In this document: piece by piece, positions 35,312 through 45,092 of the stretch
Layout of the letters: each line of letters opens with the position of its first letter
How positions within the stretch are numbered: position 1 is the first letter of the stretch
Origin: Agelas oroides
Taxonomy: Eukaryota > Porifera > Demospongiae > Agelasida > Agelasidae
Assembly (NCBI GenBank): GCA_949130485.1
Contig: OX422185.1
Location: 18,665,353 to 18,729,352 of the forward strand
Length of the DNA: 64,000 bases
Direction: 5' to 3'
Program-made: the position numbers and the translations under genes
The notes under the pieces: generated by a model
Database searches by the model: none
The model's input: only the letters and a program-made list of their open reading frames with translations
Told to the model about the DNA's origin: nothing

Positions 35312-35441
35312 ATCACCATAGTACGAAGCTATACCGGAAAATATCACGAGTTTGTTGCTGTCTGTATTGTTACGAGTGCGCAGCCAACGGCAACAAAGAA
35401 GTGATATTTTTTCCGGTATAGCTTGGTACTATGGTGATAAT
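35312..35441. mobile_element. MITE, about 130 bp
   Basis: TTATCACCATAGTACGAAGC and the complement GCTTGGTACTATGGTGATAA enclose TATACCGGAAAATATCAC / GTGATATTTTTTCCGGTATA. Diverged copies of the internal part (TTTGTTGC…TATTGCTACGAGTG) occur near 60640-60930. Confidence 0.7.
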
Positions 35442-35695
35442 GATTTTATCATACGAACCTTCGATTTCATTGCATGTTCAGACGCAGCGCACGTGACTTG
35501 TAGTACCTGATACGGATTCTCGCGTGACTCGCAGTACTGATACGGATTCTCGTGTGACTCGCAGTACTGATACGGATTCTCGCGTGACTTGTAGTAAAAA
35601 ATACGGCTTTTTATAAACTGCGTGCAGCTGCAAGGCTTCCCCGTTGACTCCCATACATTAGCGTGAGTTAGACGTATGATAATGTAAATTAACAC
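35442..35695 (-). repeat. dispersed element with 30-bp tandem units
   Basis: On the minus strand: CATACGTCTAACTCACGCTA, ATGGGAGTCAACGGGGAAGC, a TTTATAAAAAGCCGTATTT core, then three to four units of about 30 bp of GTCACGCGAGAATCCGTATC. The same element with one unit is at 39650-39790 and with four units at 63785-64000. Confidence 0.65.
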
Positions 35696-35821
35696 AATTA
35701 CTGCTGACCACCTTGTATCAACTGATATGATCTAGCAATACCGATGAAAAAATATCGATATTTCCGATACTGGCGTCACTGCTACTGGTATCGATACTTA
35801 GTTAATTAAGCTGAGACAGTA

Positions 35822-35925
35822 GGCTCAATTGAGAGCCTTCCAAAAATTGGAAAATAATTTTTGAAAGCCAACTGGTATGGTTAGTAGCACTTGCTGACGC
35901 TTGTGCTCTTATAAACCAGCATAGT
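35822..35925. repeat. GAGCCTTCC-family, truncated copy
   Basis: TAGGCTCAATTGAGAGCCTTCC then GCTCTTATAAACCAG. The conserved GTGGGTTTAGTGATGA part and the tail are missing. It is flanked by two copies of TTAATTAAGCTGAGACAGTAGGCT, an imperfect local duplication. Confidence 0.55.
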
Positions 35926-36490
35926 TAATTAAGCTGAGACAGTAGGCTAAGTCCACCAGATTCGTGAGAGGGTGAGGTCTGGGCACGAGACTAGCGGGAC
36001 CCTTTAGGGAAGCCATGTGGATGCACAGTTGAGACAGTTGGCTCGATTGTAGTGATGGGCGATACCGATGAAAAAATATTGATATTTCCAATACTGGCGT
36101 CACTACTACTGGTATCAATACTTAGAATTAGTATCGGTTTGTAACGATACTTCATGTGACATGTCACATGCACCACACGGCCACTTCCTGTGCATGTGAT
36201 CGTCGCTGAGACTGAGTACAGTCTACTGATCTAGCACCAATTCTTGTAACTTGTTAGAAGTGAGAAGTTGAGAACGGTTATTAAGGTGTGGCTTCCTGTA
36301 TTTGCAAATCCAGTATCATATTGATTACGTATCTCAATACCTGCATCAATACTCGGTATCGCCCATCACTATCAACTGGCCTCTTCCTAGTGAAAGCGTC
36401 CCCATTTTTGATAAGGCCAGCATGGTGTGCTTGGTCTGAAGACAAGACTAGGAATCCACAAATTATGAAATCTTAATTGAGTAGTCACAA

Positions 36491-36700
36491 TTTAGGCTCC
36501 TGAATTAGAGCCTTCCAAAAATTAATTCGTTGAAACAAGCTTGTGCACCCTCATAGATCACACTACAACCTACCAGTTCTTATAAACCATCCTCTGAACC
36601 TAACACTTGTGGGTTTAGTGATGACTCATATCCGCTATGAATAAACTTAACTGAGTCATGAATATGTCAACTCGAGCTATGAATATCATCATAACAGCAC
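36491..36700. repeat. GAGCCTTCC-family copy, unit A
   Basis: Full plan, including CTTATAAACCATCCTCTGAA and GTGGGTTTAGTGATGACTCA. It is the counterpart of 46545-46750 in unit B and was present before the duplication. Confidence 0.75.
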
Positions 36701-36724
36701 CGCCAATAAGACCAGTGGGCTCAG

Positions 36725-36928
36725 TAGCCTCGTTCCCAGGCCATTCCCGCCTCCAGTTTTTGATCGCTTGCAGTATAACGCAAACTTTGTGAATTACAAC
36801 GATCGGGCACCGCCCCCCTCACGTCTACCTGACGTCACGCACGTGACTCTTTCTCCCAGGCCTTCCCCTCCATTTTTATACTGCAAGCGATCAAAAACTG
36901 GAGGCGGGAACGGCCTGGAACGAGGCTA
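36725..36928. mobile_element. MULE-like hairpin element, 9-bp duplication and empty site in unit B
   Basis: Ends TAGCCTCGTTCCCAGGCC / GGCCTGGAACGAGGCTA; arms CCCGCCTCCAGTTTTTGATC and complement. The flanking TGGGCTCAG is exact at 36716-36724 and 36929-36937. The paralogous site at 46771-46780 reads GTGGGCTCAG followed directly by GCCCGAG, with no element. The centre carries about 90 bp of non-palindromic sequence. Confidence 0.9.
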
Positions 36929-37401
36929 TGGGCTCAGCCCGAGTGAGTGTACCAAGTCTCGTCCCCAGTATGGTACTATTAGGGCCTGGGAATGAGACTA
37001 AAGTCTGGTACTATGAGGTCTTGCTGATGGTCTGGGAATAAGACTAAAGCCTGCCTTTTCAGTGGCTTCTCAGTTGGCTGACACAGTTGTTCAGTTTCGT
37101 TTCCATTTATGCAAGAGTTTCTCTGACAGCATCTTGAAATTGGAAAACTTTGGCTGATGTTTGACTGAATGCTCCAGTCGTCATCAGAGTGAAAGTGAAG
37201 AAGTGTGAACAGACACTACCAGCTTTGAACAATGTACGCGCTCTACACAGTCAAATTATAGTTTAAATGTAGGTCAGTACTGACATGTAGTGCAATTTAG
37301 GTTTACATCAGCACTGTGCAATGTGCTGTGAAGATAGGTTCTGTGCTAGTGAAACGGTGGGACAGGAAAGCTGAGCACAGCTCTGCACATGGTGGCTGTT
37401 A

Positions 37402-37755
37402 TACCGTATTTCTTCGATCAGACACCGCGGCTATTTTTTTTTTTGCTGCAAGTTTTGGTGCGGTTATTATTCGAGAGTGGCGTTTATTTCTTTGGCAAGC
37501 CCGCAGACTTCAACGACGGCTGGATAAGGTACATATGAGCGATACAGTGACGACTGTTAGACGCTGTCAGTCCTGTCAGCCGTGGAAACGAGTCGTACAA
37601 CATGAACTCAACAGCCCCATTGCTGCCCGATGACCAGAAATTATTCGCATATGTGTGCGTGTGCCGTGTATAGTATCCACGGCTACTATTTGAGGGCAGT
37701 GTTTATTTCGCTCAGAGCTCCTGATTGTGCGGCTACTATTCAAAGAAATACGGTA
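37402..37755. mobile_element. MITE with TACCGTATTTCTT ends, copy 2 (unit A)
   Basis: TACCGTATTTCTTCGATCAG … CAAAGAAATACGGTA. It is the counterpart of 47145-47549 in unit B. The interior has repeated CGGCTACTATTxGAGGGxGG motifs. Confidence 0.75.
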
Positions 37756-38205
37756 GTTTGCTGTAGAAAGGCTTTGGTCGGCACTGGGTGGGCCATTTCT
37801 GTCCTTTGAATAAGCTTAGAAAACACTTCGAACCCTCTTATCTTGTCGGGGGCACAGTAAGCAGTTGCTGGTATGCACAAGTATTGCTGGTCAAGAACCC
37901 TGACTATTGAAGTTTGCTAACCAGTGGGTGGTTAGTGTCACAAATCTGCACAGAATGGCTGAAAGTTTGAAGTACCAGTTCACAGAAGACGAGGAGATAC
38001 CGTATGTTGAATACATCCACAGTCTAGAGGTGAACTGTAAAGAAACTGTTGGTGCTTGAAACAGTGCTCCAACAAGAATGTTGTTTGTGCCAGGCTTGTT
38101 GTATTACTCTCGTCCCCAGACTCCACCCTCTCCAAACATTCTGTCATAGAAATGGTAGCCATTCTCTTTTGTGTTGAAGACCTGTACAGTGTGTGTGGAG
38201 ATTGA

Positions 38206-38207
<2 letters not shown>

Positions 38208-38252
<45 letters not shown>
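38208..38252. repeat. (GT)n microsatellite, unit B
   Basis: GT tract just upstream (gene strand) of the exon 4 acceptor, in the same position as in units A and C. Confidence 0.9.
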
Positions 38253-38489
38253 ATGTGTGTGTAGAAGTTATACTGTATGTGAATACTCAAAAACTGTGAT
38301 TAAACAATCTGAACTTTAATAACACATTGGGCCTTGCTTTTTGAACAGCTGTCGGTGGTATAGGAAAAAGCTTAACATGGTGCTAATGAACTGTCCAGGA
38401 AAATGTTGTATGTGAGAAACATGGATGGTTTGGTATTGCATAAATGTGCATGTGACCAACAAGTCATTAGTACTGCTCCTAGCGATCAC

Positions 38490-39215
38490 ACTCAATCCCC
38501 TCATTCCAATACATGCTCATACTCAATGTCCCCATTCCAATACCTGCTCATACTCAATGTCCCCATTCCAATACCTGCTCATACTCAATGTCCCCATTCC
38601 AATACCTGCTCATACTCAATCCATGGTAATGTCCCCACTCCAATACATGCTCATACTCAATCCACGGTAATGTCCCCAATCCAGTGCATGCTCATACTCA
38701 ATCCACGGTAATGTCCCCTCATTCCAATACATGCTCATACCCAATTCACGGTAATGTCCCCACTCCAATACATGCTCATAGTCAATCCACGGTAATGTCC
38801 CCACTCCAATACATGCTCATAGTCAATCCACGGTAATGTCCCCACTCCAATACATGCTCATACTCAATCCACGGTAATGTCCCCAATCCAGTGCATGCTC
38901 ATACTCAATCCACGGTAATGTCCCCTCATTCCAATACATGCTCATACCCAATCCACGGTAATGTCCCCACTCCAATACATGCTCATAGTCAATCCACGGT
39001 AATGTCCCCACTCCAATACATGCTCATAGTCAATCCACGGTAATGTCCCCACTCCAATACATGCTCATAGTCAATCCACGGTAATGTCCCCACTCCAATA
39101 CATGCTCATAGTCAATCCACGGTAATGTCCCCACTCCAATACATGCTCATAGTCAATCCACGGTAATGTCCCCACTCCAATACATGCTCATACTCAATCC
39201 ACGGTAATATCCCAA
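38490..39215. repeat. 41-bp minisatellite, about 17 units
   Basis: Period 41 in the regular part (for example CAATCCACGG at 39031 and 39072), with unit landmarks AATGTCCCCACTCC, AATACATGCTCATA and GTCAATCCACGG. Shorter variant units lie at the left end. Unit A has a single copy-like stretch at 33335-33390. Apparent open frames across it shift with each unit and are not genes. Confidence 0.95.
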
Positions 39216-39649
39216 TCCAATGCATGTGCTTATATTCAATCCCATATTTCCATTCTAACACATACTCATACGCACTCCAGGATAACATTCCCATTCCACT
39301 ACAACTCTCATACCCTCATTCCAATGATCTGGAATCCAATAATCTCCTGAGTGGGATATTTCTTCTTCTCGCGGTCAATCTTGTCCTGCTCGGCAAAGTT
39401 GTCCCACACCCTTCTCCCAAGCTTCACGTCCATGATACACGGCCGCCGAAATCTGTGAGTAATGTCCTCCAGCTTCATATATTCATCTGATGAGCGGAGT
39501 CAAGGATCCAGTCGGAAATAGTAGCGTTCTAAATATTTTCTCACTTGGTGGATGTTGTGATCAGTACAAAATAGATGGCCTTGTACCCAGGCTTCTCCCA
39601 GGAAAAATCGGGAGGAGCCTGGGTGCGAGGAGAATGGTGGTGCTGATAG

Positions 39650-39790
39650 TGGTATTTATCATACGTCTAACTCATGGGAATGTATGGGAGTCAATGGGGA
39701 AGCCTTGCAGCTGCACGCGGTTTATAAAAAGCCGTATTTTTACTACAAGTTTCCCCCCAGAATCCGTATCAGGTAATGTGTGCTGTATCT
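39650..39790 (+). repeat. dispersed element, single-unit copy
   Basis: CATACGTCTAACTCATGGGA, AATGTATGGGAGTCAATGGG, TTTATAAAAAGCCGTATTTT and AGAATCCGTATCAGG. It is the same element as at 35442-35695 and 63785-64000 but without tandem amplification. Confidence 0.65.
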
Positions 39791-39867
39791 GAATATGCAA
39801 TGAAAGCGAGGTTCGTGCTTAGAACTCTTGCCTCATGTTGGAATATACATATAGAGGATTGTGAGGG

Positions 39868-39995
39868 CTGGTGGTTGTCCAGTTGTCGTAGCTCAGTGGC
39901 AGAGCACTGGCTGCACAAGCCAGGTGTCCTGGGTTCGATTCCCAGTGACTGCCGGCCTTTTCACTTTCCTCTATTTCCGCCTCATAACATCTAAA
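39868..39995 (+). mobile_element. tRNA-derived SINE, best copy
   Basis: A tRNA-like head: TCGTAGCTCAGTGGCAGAGC (A box) and GGTTCGATTCCCAGTGACT (B box), with CTGGC/GCCAG pairing where an anticodon stem would be. The loop lacks the invariant U33. It is followed by GCCGGCCTTTTCACTTTCCT, CTATTTCCGCCTCATAACAT and CTAAATTCT. Other copies: 58060-58190 (+), 44556-44670 (-) and fragments at 14560 and 25736. Confidence 0.75.
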
Positions 39996-40438
39996 TTCTC
40001 TTTAAAGTGAGGTTCGTATGATAATATCATTATCACTTGTAACAGACAGCAACAAACTCTGTCCATACAAGCTACAGTAACATGCATGCCTGTGTGGAGG
40101 AACCTCTCAGGTTTTGTTAGTGCCCTTTTTGTTCATCCCCCCTGTATATTCAATGAGGGCTACAGCTTCACTGAGCATCAGATTGCTGAGTACCGCCCCA
40201 TGGCTCAGCTTATCAGAGAGTCGGTAGTCTTCACCACAAATACGTTAAAAGCTTATTTAAGCGCCCAGACGTCCTCTTTGGGTATCTTTATGATCAGCAA
40301 GACTCATATAAGTGGCCAAAAGCTACGCGGAAGACAGCTAAACGCAAAAGTGTGCGGTAGCGAAAGTGCCATTTTTCGTATTCTTCTTCAGCCCACTATG
40401 TTCAACAACGATATCTCGCAAACGGTTTAAGTACTCAC

Positions 40439-40537
40439 CGTCACTTTAGCACAAAACTGACGCTTATCACAGCGCGGAGCTCTACGACCACCCAGCGTCT
40501 TCATAGCTTCAAATTCACCCTGGTCAACAAAAGCCAT
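40439..40537 (-). CDS. possible first exon of an unknown gene
   Basis: ATG followed by 33 codons (MAFVDQGEFEAMKTLGG … KRQFCAKVT) ending exactly at a consensus donor (gtgagtac), in a CpG-richer patch. It lies on the same strand inside the enlarged intron 2 of IPMK unit B. Its phase (0) does not fit IPMK exon 3, so it would belong to something else. No second exon was identified. Confidence 0.3.
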
Positions 40538-41286
40538 TCACAACACTTTGAGGCTGCTGTCCGTTGCTTAGGACGCCATTTTCTAATTTTTGTACGCATG
40601 CACACACGAAGTCTCGTTCCCAGACCAAAGACCAACGGTCATTGGTCTGGAAGCGAGACTAGTAAGCGAAATCGCCAAGCGGGCAGTACATGGCTGGGCT
40701 CGGTCTTTTCCCCCGCGGCACTGGGCAAGGCTTATGAACACCACATAGGTAAGGCGCTGCATTCAGCTTCCTACTTGTAGCTACACTAAAAATAGCCTAC
40801 TCACAGCTTTAGTGAACTGTAAAGCTAGGATGGTCAGTTGTCAGTATGATAGTTTTCTGTGCTGCAGCTGGTCAGTCGTCATGTGATTGACAACTGAATC
40901 GTGAAATTAGTTTCACAAAGTTTGGTAGGGAGAGTGGTTGGCCCTTTATCAGGTTCTTGCTGGCTATATTACACGTAATTATTACATGCCTGGAACCACT
41001 ACTAAACTGTCAACGCCGTTTCAAGTTCTGGTGTTGTGGTTACACTTGAAAAATAATATATATTCTTCTTATGCTTAGGTCTAACTGTAAGTTAACTGAT
41101 CAAAAAAGTACAGAAACAAGATTTAAAAAAAAAACATTAAAGATGTAAAAAGATGTAGGGATGGCATGCCAAAAAGTATGCAAACAAGGTAGGGATAGTG
41201 CACGAAAGCAAAGGTCAACATATTGGCAAAGCCCCATCCCTACATCTTTTTCACACTACAGCTGATGCAATGCTGCTAGATCATAT

Positions 41287-41343
41287 TAGCCTCGTTCCTG
41301 AGCCGGCATGTGGGAGAAGGAAAGTGGCCTGGGGACGAGGCTA
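41287..41343. mobile_element. small hairpin of the TAGCCTCGTTCC family
   Basis: TAGCCTCGTTCCTGAGCC … GGCCTGGGGACGAGGCTA, 57 bp, with short arms. No target duplication was found. Confidence 0.6.
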
Positions 41344-41460
41344 AAACCATGCCATGCACTTTAACGACACTTACTATCATAAGTCTGCAGTCTACTCCAA
41401 CTCACTGCTTAAGTTGTTGAAGAGGTTCCGTATAACATAATGCTACCAAGAGGGTCATAC

Positions 41461-41513
41461 TAGCATCGTTCTCAGGCCACATGGGAGGAGGAAGTGGCCT
41501 GAGAACGAGGCTA
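41461..41513. mobile_element. small hairpin of the TAGCCTCGTTCC family
   Basis: TAGCATCGTTCTCAGGCCAC … GTGGCCTGAGAACGAGGCTA, 53 bp, 120 bp away from the similar 41287 copy in the same spacer. Confidence 0.6.
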
Positions 41514-41735
41514 CAGCCATGAACTGCCAGTAAAGGTTGTGAACTTGTCACCATGGACTGTCTAACTGTAGTGTGAAAAATATGTAGGGATGGAGCTTTG
41601 CCAATATGTTGACCTTTGCTTTCGTGCACTATCCCTACCTTGTTTGCATACTTTTTGGCATGCCATCCCTACATCTTTTTTTTAATGTTTTTTTAAATCT
41701 TGTAACAATTAGTGCTGTCACGTGACTTTCAGCTA

Positions 41736-41945
41736 TTCAGGCTCTAACAACAAGCCTTCCAAAAATTGAGTATTAAAACCTGCTAAATACGATAGAAAGC
41801 TTTCACAATGAAGACGTGTGTGCTGCCCTTATAAACCACCCCAGAAACTTAGCGATTATGGGTTTCTATGAATATTAAAAACACGCTATGAATACGCAAA
41901 ACTGAGTCGTGAATACACTAAATTGAGCCATGAATACTGTTTCTT
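41736..41945. repeat. GAGCCTTCC-family copy (unit B only)
   Basis: CAGGCTCTAACAACAAGCCT then TCCAAAAATTGAG, CTTATAAACCACCCCAG and four ATGAATA blocks. It is part of the insertion material that enlarges intron 2 of unit B. Confidence 0.7.
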
Positions 41946-42051
41946 CTTCGTTGGTTTTTCGTGACTCCTGCTCAGACTCTTCTGTGCACGTACAAGAAAA
42001 AGGGTCTTGTGTTCATAATTCTGCTCGGGATATTCCCATTTTGCCTACTAC

Positions 42052-42162
42052 TAGCCTCCTTCCCAGTCCTCCACCACAGCTATCATCGCTTGCTATCGTA
42101 TCCTCCGTGTTATTCGTACTGCAAGCGATGATAGCTGTGGTGGAGGACTGGGAACGAGGCCA
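42052..42162. mobile_element. MULE-like hairpin element with 9-bp duplication
   Basis: TAGCCTCCTTCCCAGTCC … GGACTGGGAACGAGGCCA; arms TCCACCACAGCTATCATCGC and complement, centre TTGCTATCGTATCC … TACTGCAAGC. The exact 9-bp repeat GCCTACTAC lies at 42043-42051 and 42163-42171. Confidence 0.85.
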
Positions 42163-42252
42163 GCCTACTACCATTTCACCCATTAGACCAAAAAAGTGGC
42201 GTTTTGCCTACTAATTCAATAAACCGTTTTAAGTACTATTTTGAATAGCAGT

Positions 42253-42955
42253 GCACTAATAAATAAAAGTCACAAAAAAGTTTGCCAAACGCAAACAAGC
42301 ACATGTAGGGATGAAATCCTCAAAAACCAACCAAACAAGACGGGAACGACACCACAATACTTTTACACCATCCCTACATCTTGTGCCATTTTGCCAAAAC
42401 TGTGTGTTTGTATTTGTTTTTTAGTTGTGTGTAGAAGAGGGTTGTCTTGTAGATGGAAGGGTGTGGCGTGGGTGTGTTGTGCATAGTGAGTATGTTGTGT
42501 TGTTGGTGGTTGCTACTGAGTGTAGCAGGTATGGTCCAAGTTGTGTGTAGAAGGTGTGGAGTGAGTGAGGAGTGGTGAGTGTGTGTGTTATGTTGGAATG
42601 TGCATTATGTTGTTAAGTTTTATGCCTGTTTAGCATGATAGATATGGGTTGTCTTGTATACAGGTGGCTGTGAAGTGAGTAGTGGTAATTTTGTAATGCT
42701 TTGTGAAGGATGGGTTATTTTGTGAGATAGTTGAATGGAGTGAAGTACTATGTTTGTTTGTGGTTGGTGTGGGCTAATAAGTACAAATGTAGAGGGTTTT
42801 GTGTTGTGTACAGGTGGCAAAATGGCACAAGATGTAGGGATGGTGTAAAAGTATTGTGGTGTCGTTCCCGTCTTGTTTGGTTGGTTTTTGAGGATTTCAT
42901 CCCTACATGTGCTTGTTTGCGTTTGGCAAACTTTTTTGTGACTTGTTTCTGTTGT
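42253..42955. mobile_element. inverted-repeat element, GATGTAGGGATGG type, copy 2
   Basis: Arms of about 140 bp (42253-42400 and 42812-42955) run CACAAAAAAGTTTGCCAAAC … CACCATCCCTACATCTTGTG and its complement. The border motifs match the 41120 element but the arm interior is different. The 410-bp spacer is GT-rich on plus and has no gene. Confidence 0.75.
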
Positions 42956-42999
42956 TTGTTTTTTTGTTGCTGTGTAACCACACCCCAAGTGAAATGACT

Positions 43000-43840
43000 T
43001 GTTATGTAGTTTATTGTTGATGTTGATGGATTTCTGGAGGATGTTAGCTGTTTGCACTTATCCACTTGACAATGGAATCATGGGTGTAACTGTTGTCTAA
43101 TTGGGTATGTGCATGTGTGTGTGAGTGGTTGTTCTAAGGCACTGTGGTATATACATGACTGTCTACCTGTTCTGTTGTATGACAGGGTTGTAACACTGTA
43201 TGTTGTGTGTTGTCCAAGGAACAGTTTCTATAGCTGGTTATACATTGTGGGCAGGTGTGTGTAGGTTGTGTATGGTGGGTGGCAGGTACATAGGTCATAA
43301 AGAGGTAAGGCATAACTGTGGTAAAGGAACCCTTGGAGAGTAAGAGTGTTTTTCCGGGTTCTTCCAGTACTTGTTACGGGACGCTTGCCTTTTGCTTTCT
43401 TTGTTTCGCAGATAGTTCTGCTTATCCCGTGCCCGTTTCTTGTGGACGTTACGCATACTGCGTTCCTTGTCAAATCCAGCACAAGTACGTCAACTGCTGT
43501 ATGAAAGTAGCAACATATGCAATCGTTTGGGAATCAATCGATCGTCAAGTTCTCTACGGAAGTAGAATAACCGCAGCTGCATGCCAACTTCACGTGCTGT
43601 AGCTGTTGAACTTCTGTTGACGTAATCGCTATGAATATTCTATTCTAACAAAATGGCGTATAGCAGCAAGCATAAGCGTGGGGTTACCTGAGAATCGCCG
43701 ATTAATTCGACTTATTTCTTTGAGAACGATGAGTGGTGGGTACAATACCCAGTAATTTATGCTGATCTTTCGCGTTTGAATCGTTGTAATAGCTCCAGCC
43801 GTTGTCGTGCTATCGTGGTGAGCAAAAGAAGAAGAAGAAG

Positions 43841-43871
<31 letters not shown>

Positions 43872-44550
43872 CAGAAGATAGACGATTTGCCTTTTTTAGC
43901 GACTTGACTGTCAGGTACTTAGCGATGCTTTCCAGCAAATTTAACGATCCTGTTGCCCATGGAAGCACTCGATAATGTCTGATATGGCTCATGGAGGCCG
44001 TTGACTTATCTAACGCGGACATTTCGAGCGTGTCATTTGTGCACTTTGAATGTGGCCGCCATTTTTTTTCGGGGTCATCCCTACATATGGCGTACTACCG
44101 TACGCCATGATACAAGCTATCACCATGGTAACAGATTTTCTTTCCCTATCAGTGAGTCATGGAGTGTCCATGAACTTAAGACCTGAGTTTGCTACCAAAA
44201 TATTATTTTTACAAAGACAAGCCTACTTTTGATGTCACTTTGACATAGCTTTGATGCACAAATATCACTTAGAGTAGGCGAAATGCAACTTTTTGGCCTA
44301 AAGAGAGTAGGCAAAATGGGAAGAGGTGAACAGGTACTAATTTCCCCGTTCCACATGACAAGAAATTCACTCTGTTTTGTACGGGCACGGGGTCTGGGAA
44401 TGAGACTAAGTAGTCCACAAGAAGCATATGAGCCCCGCCCTTAACGAAAGTTTAATGATACGGCACTTCAAATGCAGCAATGCGGTCGAAATACACGACG
44501 GAATAATCTTCGATTTCTACACGGGACTGCTACATATGATACTTAATGCT
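43000..44550. other. no supported gene; (GAA)n tract
   Basis: A pure (GAA)n run lies at about 43829-43870. Short open frames on both strands (for example 43318-43602 plus) show no recognisable domain. A block at 44440-44530 (TCGATTTCTACACGGGACTG) recurs diverged at 49490-49610. Confidence 0.4.
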
Positions 44551-44555
44551 TAGAA

Positions 44556-44670
44556 CTGGCTTGTGCAGAAGAAAGTGAAAAGGCCGGCAGTCGCTGGGAT
44601 TTGAACCCAAGACACCTGGCTTGTGCAGTCAGTGCTCGCCCACTGAGCTACGACAACTACCATAGATCAG
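44556..44670 (-). mobile_element. tRNA-derived SINE, minus-strand copy
   Basis: The complement reads GTTGTCGTAGCTCAGTGGGC … CCTGGGTTCAAATCCCAGCG … GCCGGCCTTTTCACTTTC, the same family as 39868-39995. Confidence 0.7.
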
Positions 44671-44989
44671 GAAAATTTTGCTATTAAAATAATTTCGCAG
44701 TTGAGACCAACCACGAAAATTTAACACACGAAAAGAAATACACGGCATTGATCAACGAATAAGCATGCACTACAAGTCCACACCCCCCGAGGTAAATGTC
44801 CGATCGACGACTACAGCCCCTGATACCTGGTAGTAGACTAAATGCTAGGATCTCTCCAGGTGCTTGTCCATATTGTAATCGTCAACTGTTAAAAAATTTC
44901 CCGATCTACAGTATACAACAGCTATATTGCCCCCTATCAAGCAGTTACACATCATAACTGCTCCCTGCCAATCCATTACATATCACAAC

Positions 44990-45092
44990 TGCCCCCTCCC
45001 CCCCCCTCCCCCCCCTCCCTCCCCTCCCCCCCTCCCTCCCCTCCCCCCCCTCCCCCCCCTCCCCCCCCTCCCCCCCCCTCCCCCCCTCTCCC
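44990..45092. repeat. C/T-rich low-complexity tract
   Basis: (CCCCCTCC)n-like polypyrimidine, about 100 bp, just downstream (gene side) of IPMK exon 2 of unit B. Further TCC tracts at 45545-45690 match those at 34840-34955 in unit A. Confidence 0.9.

Larger units (their letters stand above)
41120..41701. mobile_element. inverted-repeat element, GATGTAGGGATGG type, copy 1
   Basis: The arms 41120-41268 and 41563-41701 pair over about 140 bp (AAAAGATGTAGGGATGGCAT … CCCCATCCCTACATCTTTTT). Each arm begins and ends with the motif GATGTAGGGATG or its complement. The spacer of about 295 bp holds two small hairpins of the GAACGAGGCTA type (41287-41343, 41461-41513). Confidence 0.7.

Noticed and set aside
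38403-39294. Repeated open frames (…EHVLEWGHYRGL…) that look like a repeat protein
   Set aside because: The underlying unit is 41 bp, not a multiple of 3, so the frame shifts at each unit; it is an intronic minisatellite.
39879-39950. Genuine tRNA gene
   Set aside because: The cloverleaf lacks U33 and a good acceptor stem, and the sequence recurs with the same non-tRNA 3' part, so it is a SINE.
43318-43602. 94-codon Cys-rich plus-strand frame
   Set aside because: No signal peptide, regular Cys spacing or splice support; most likely chance.
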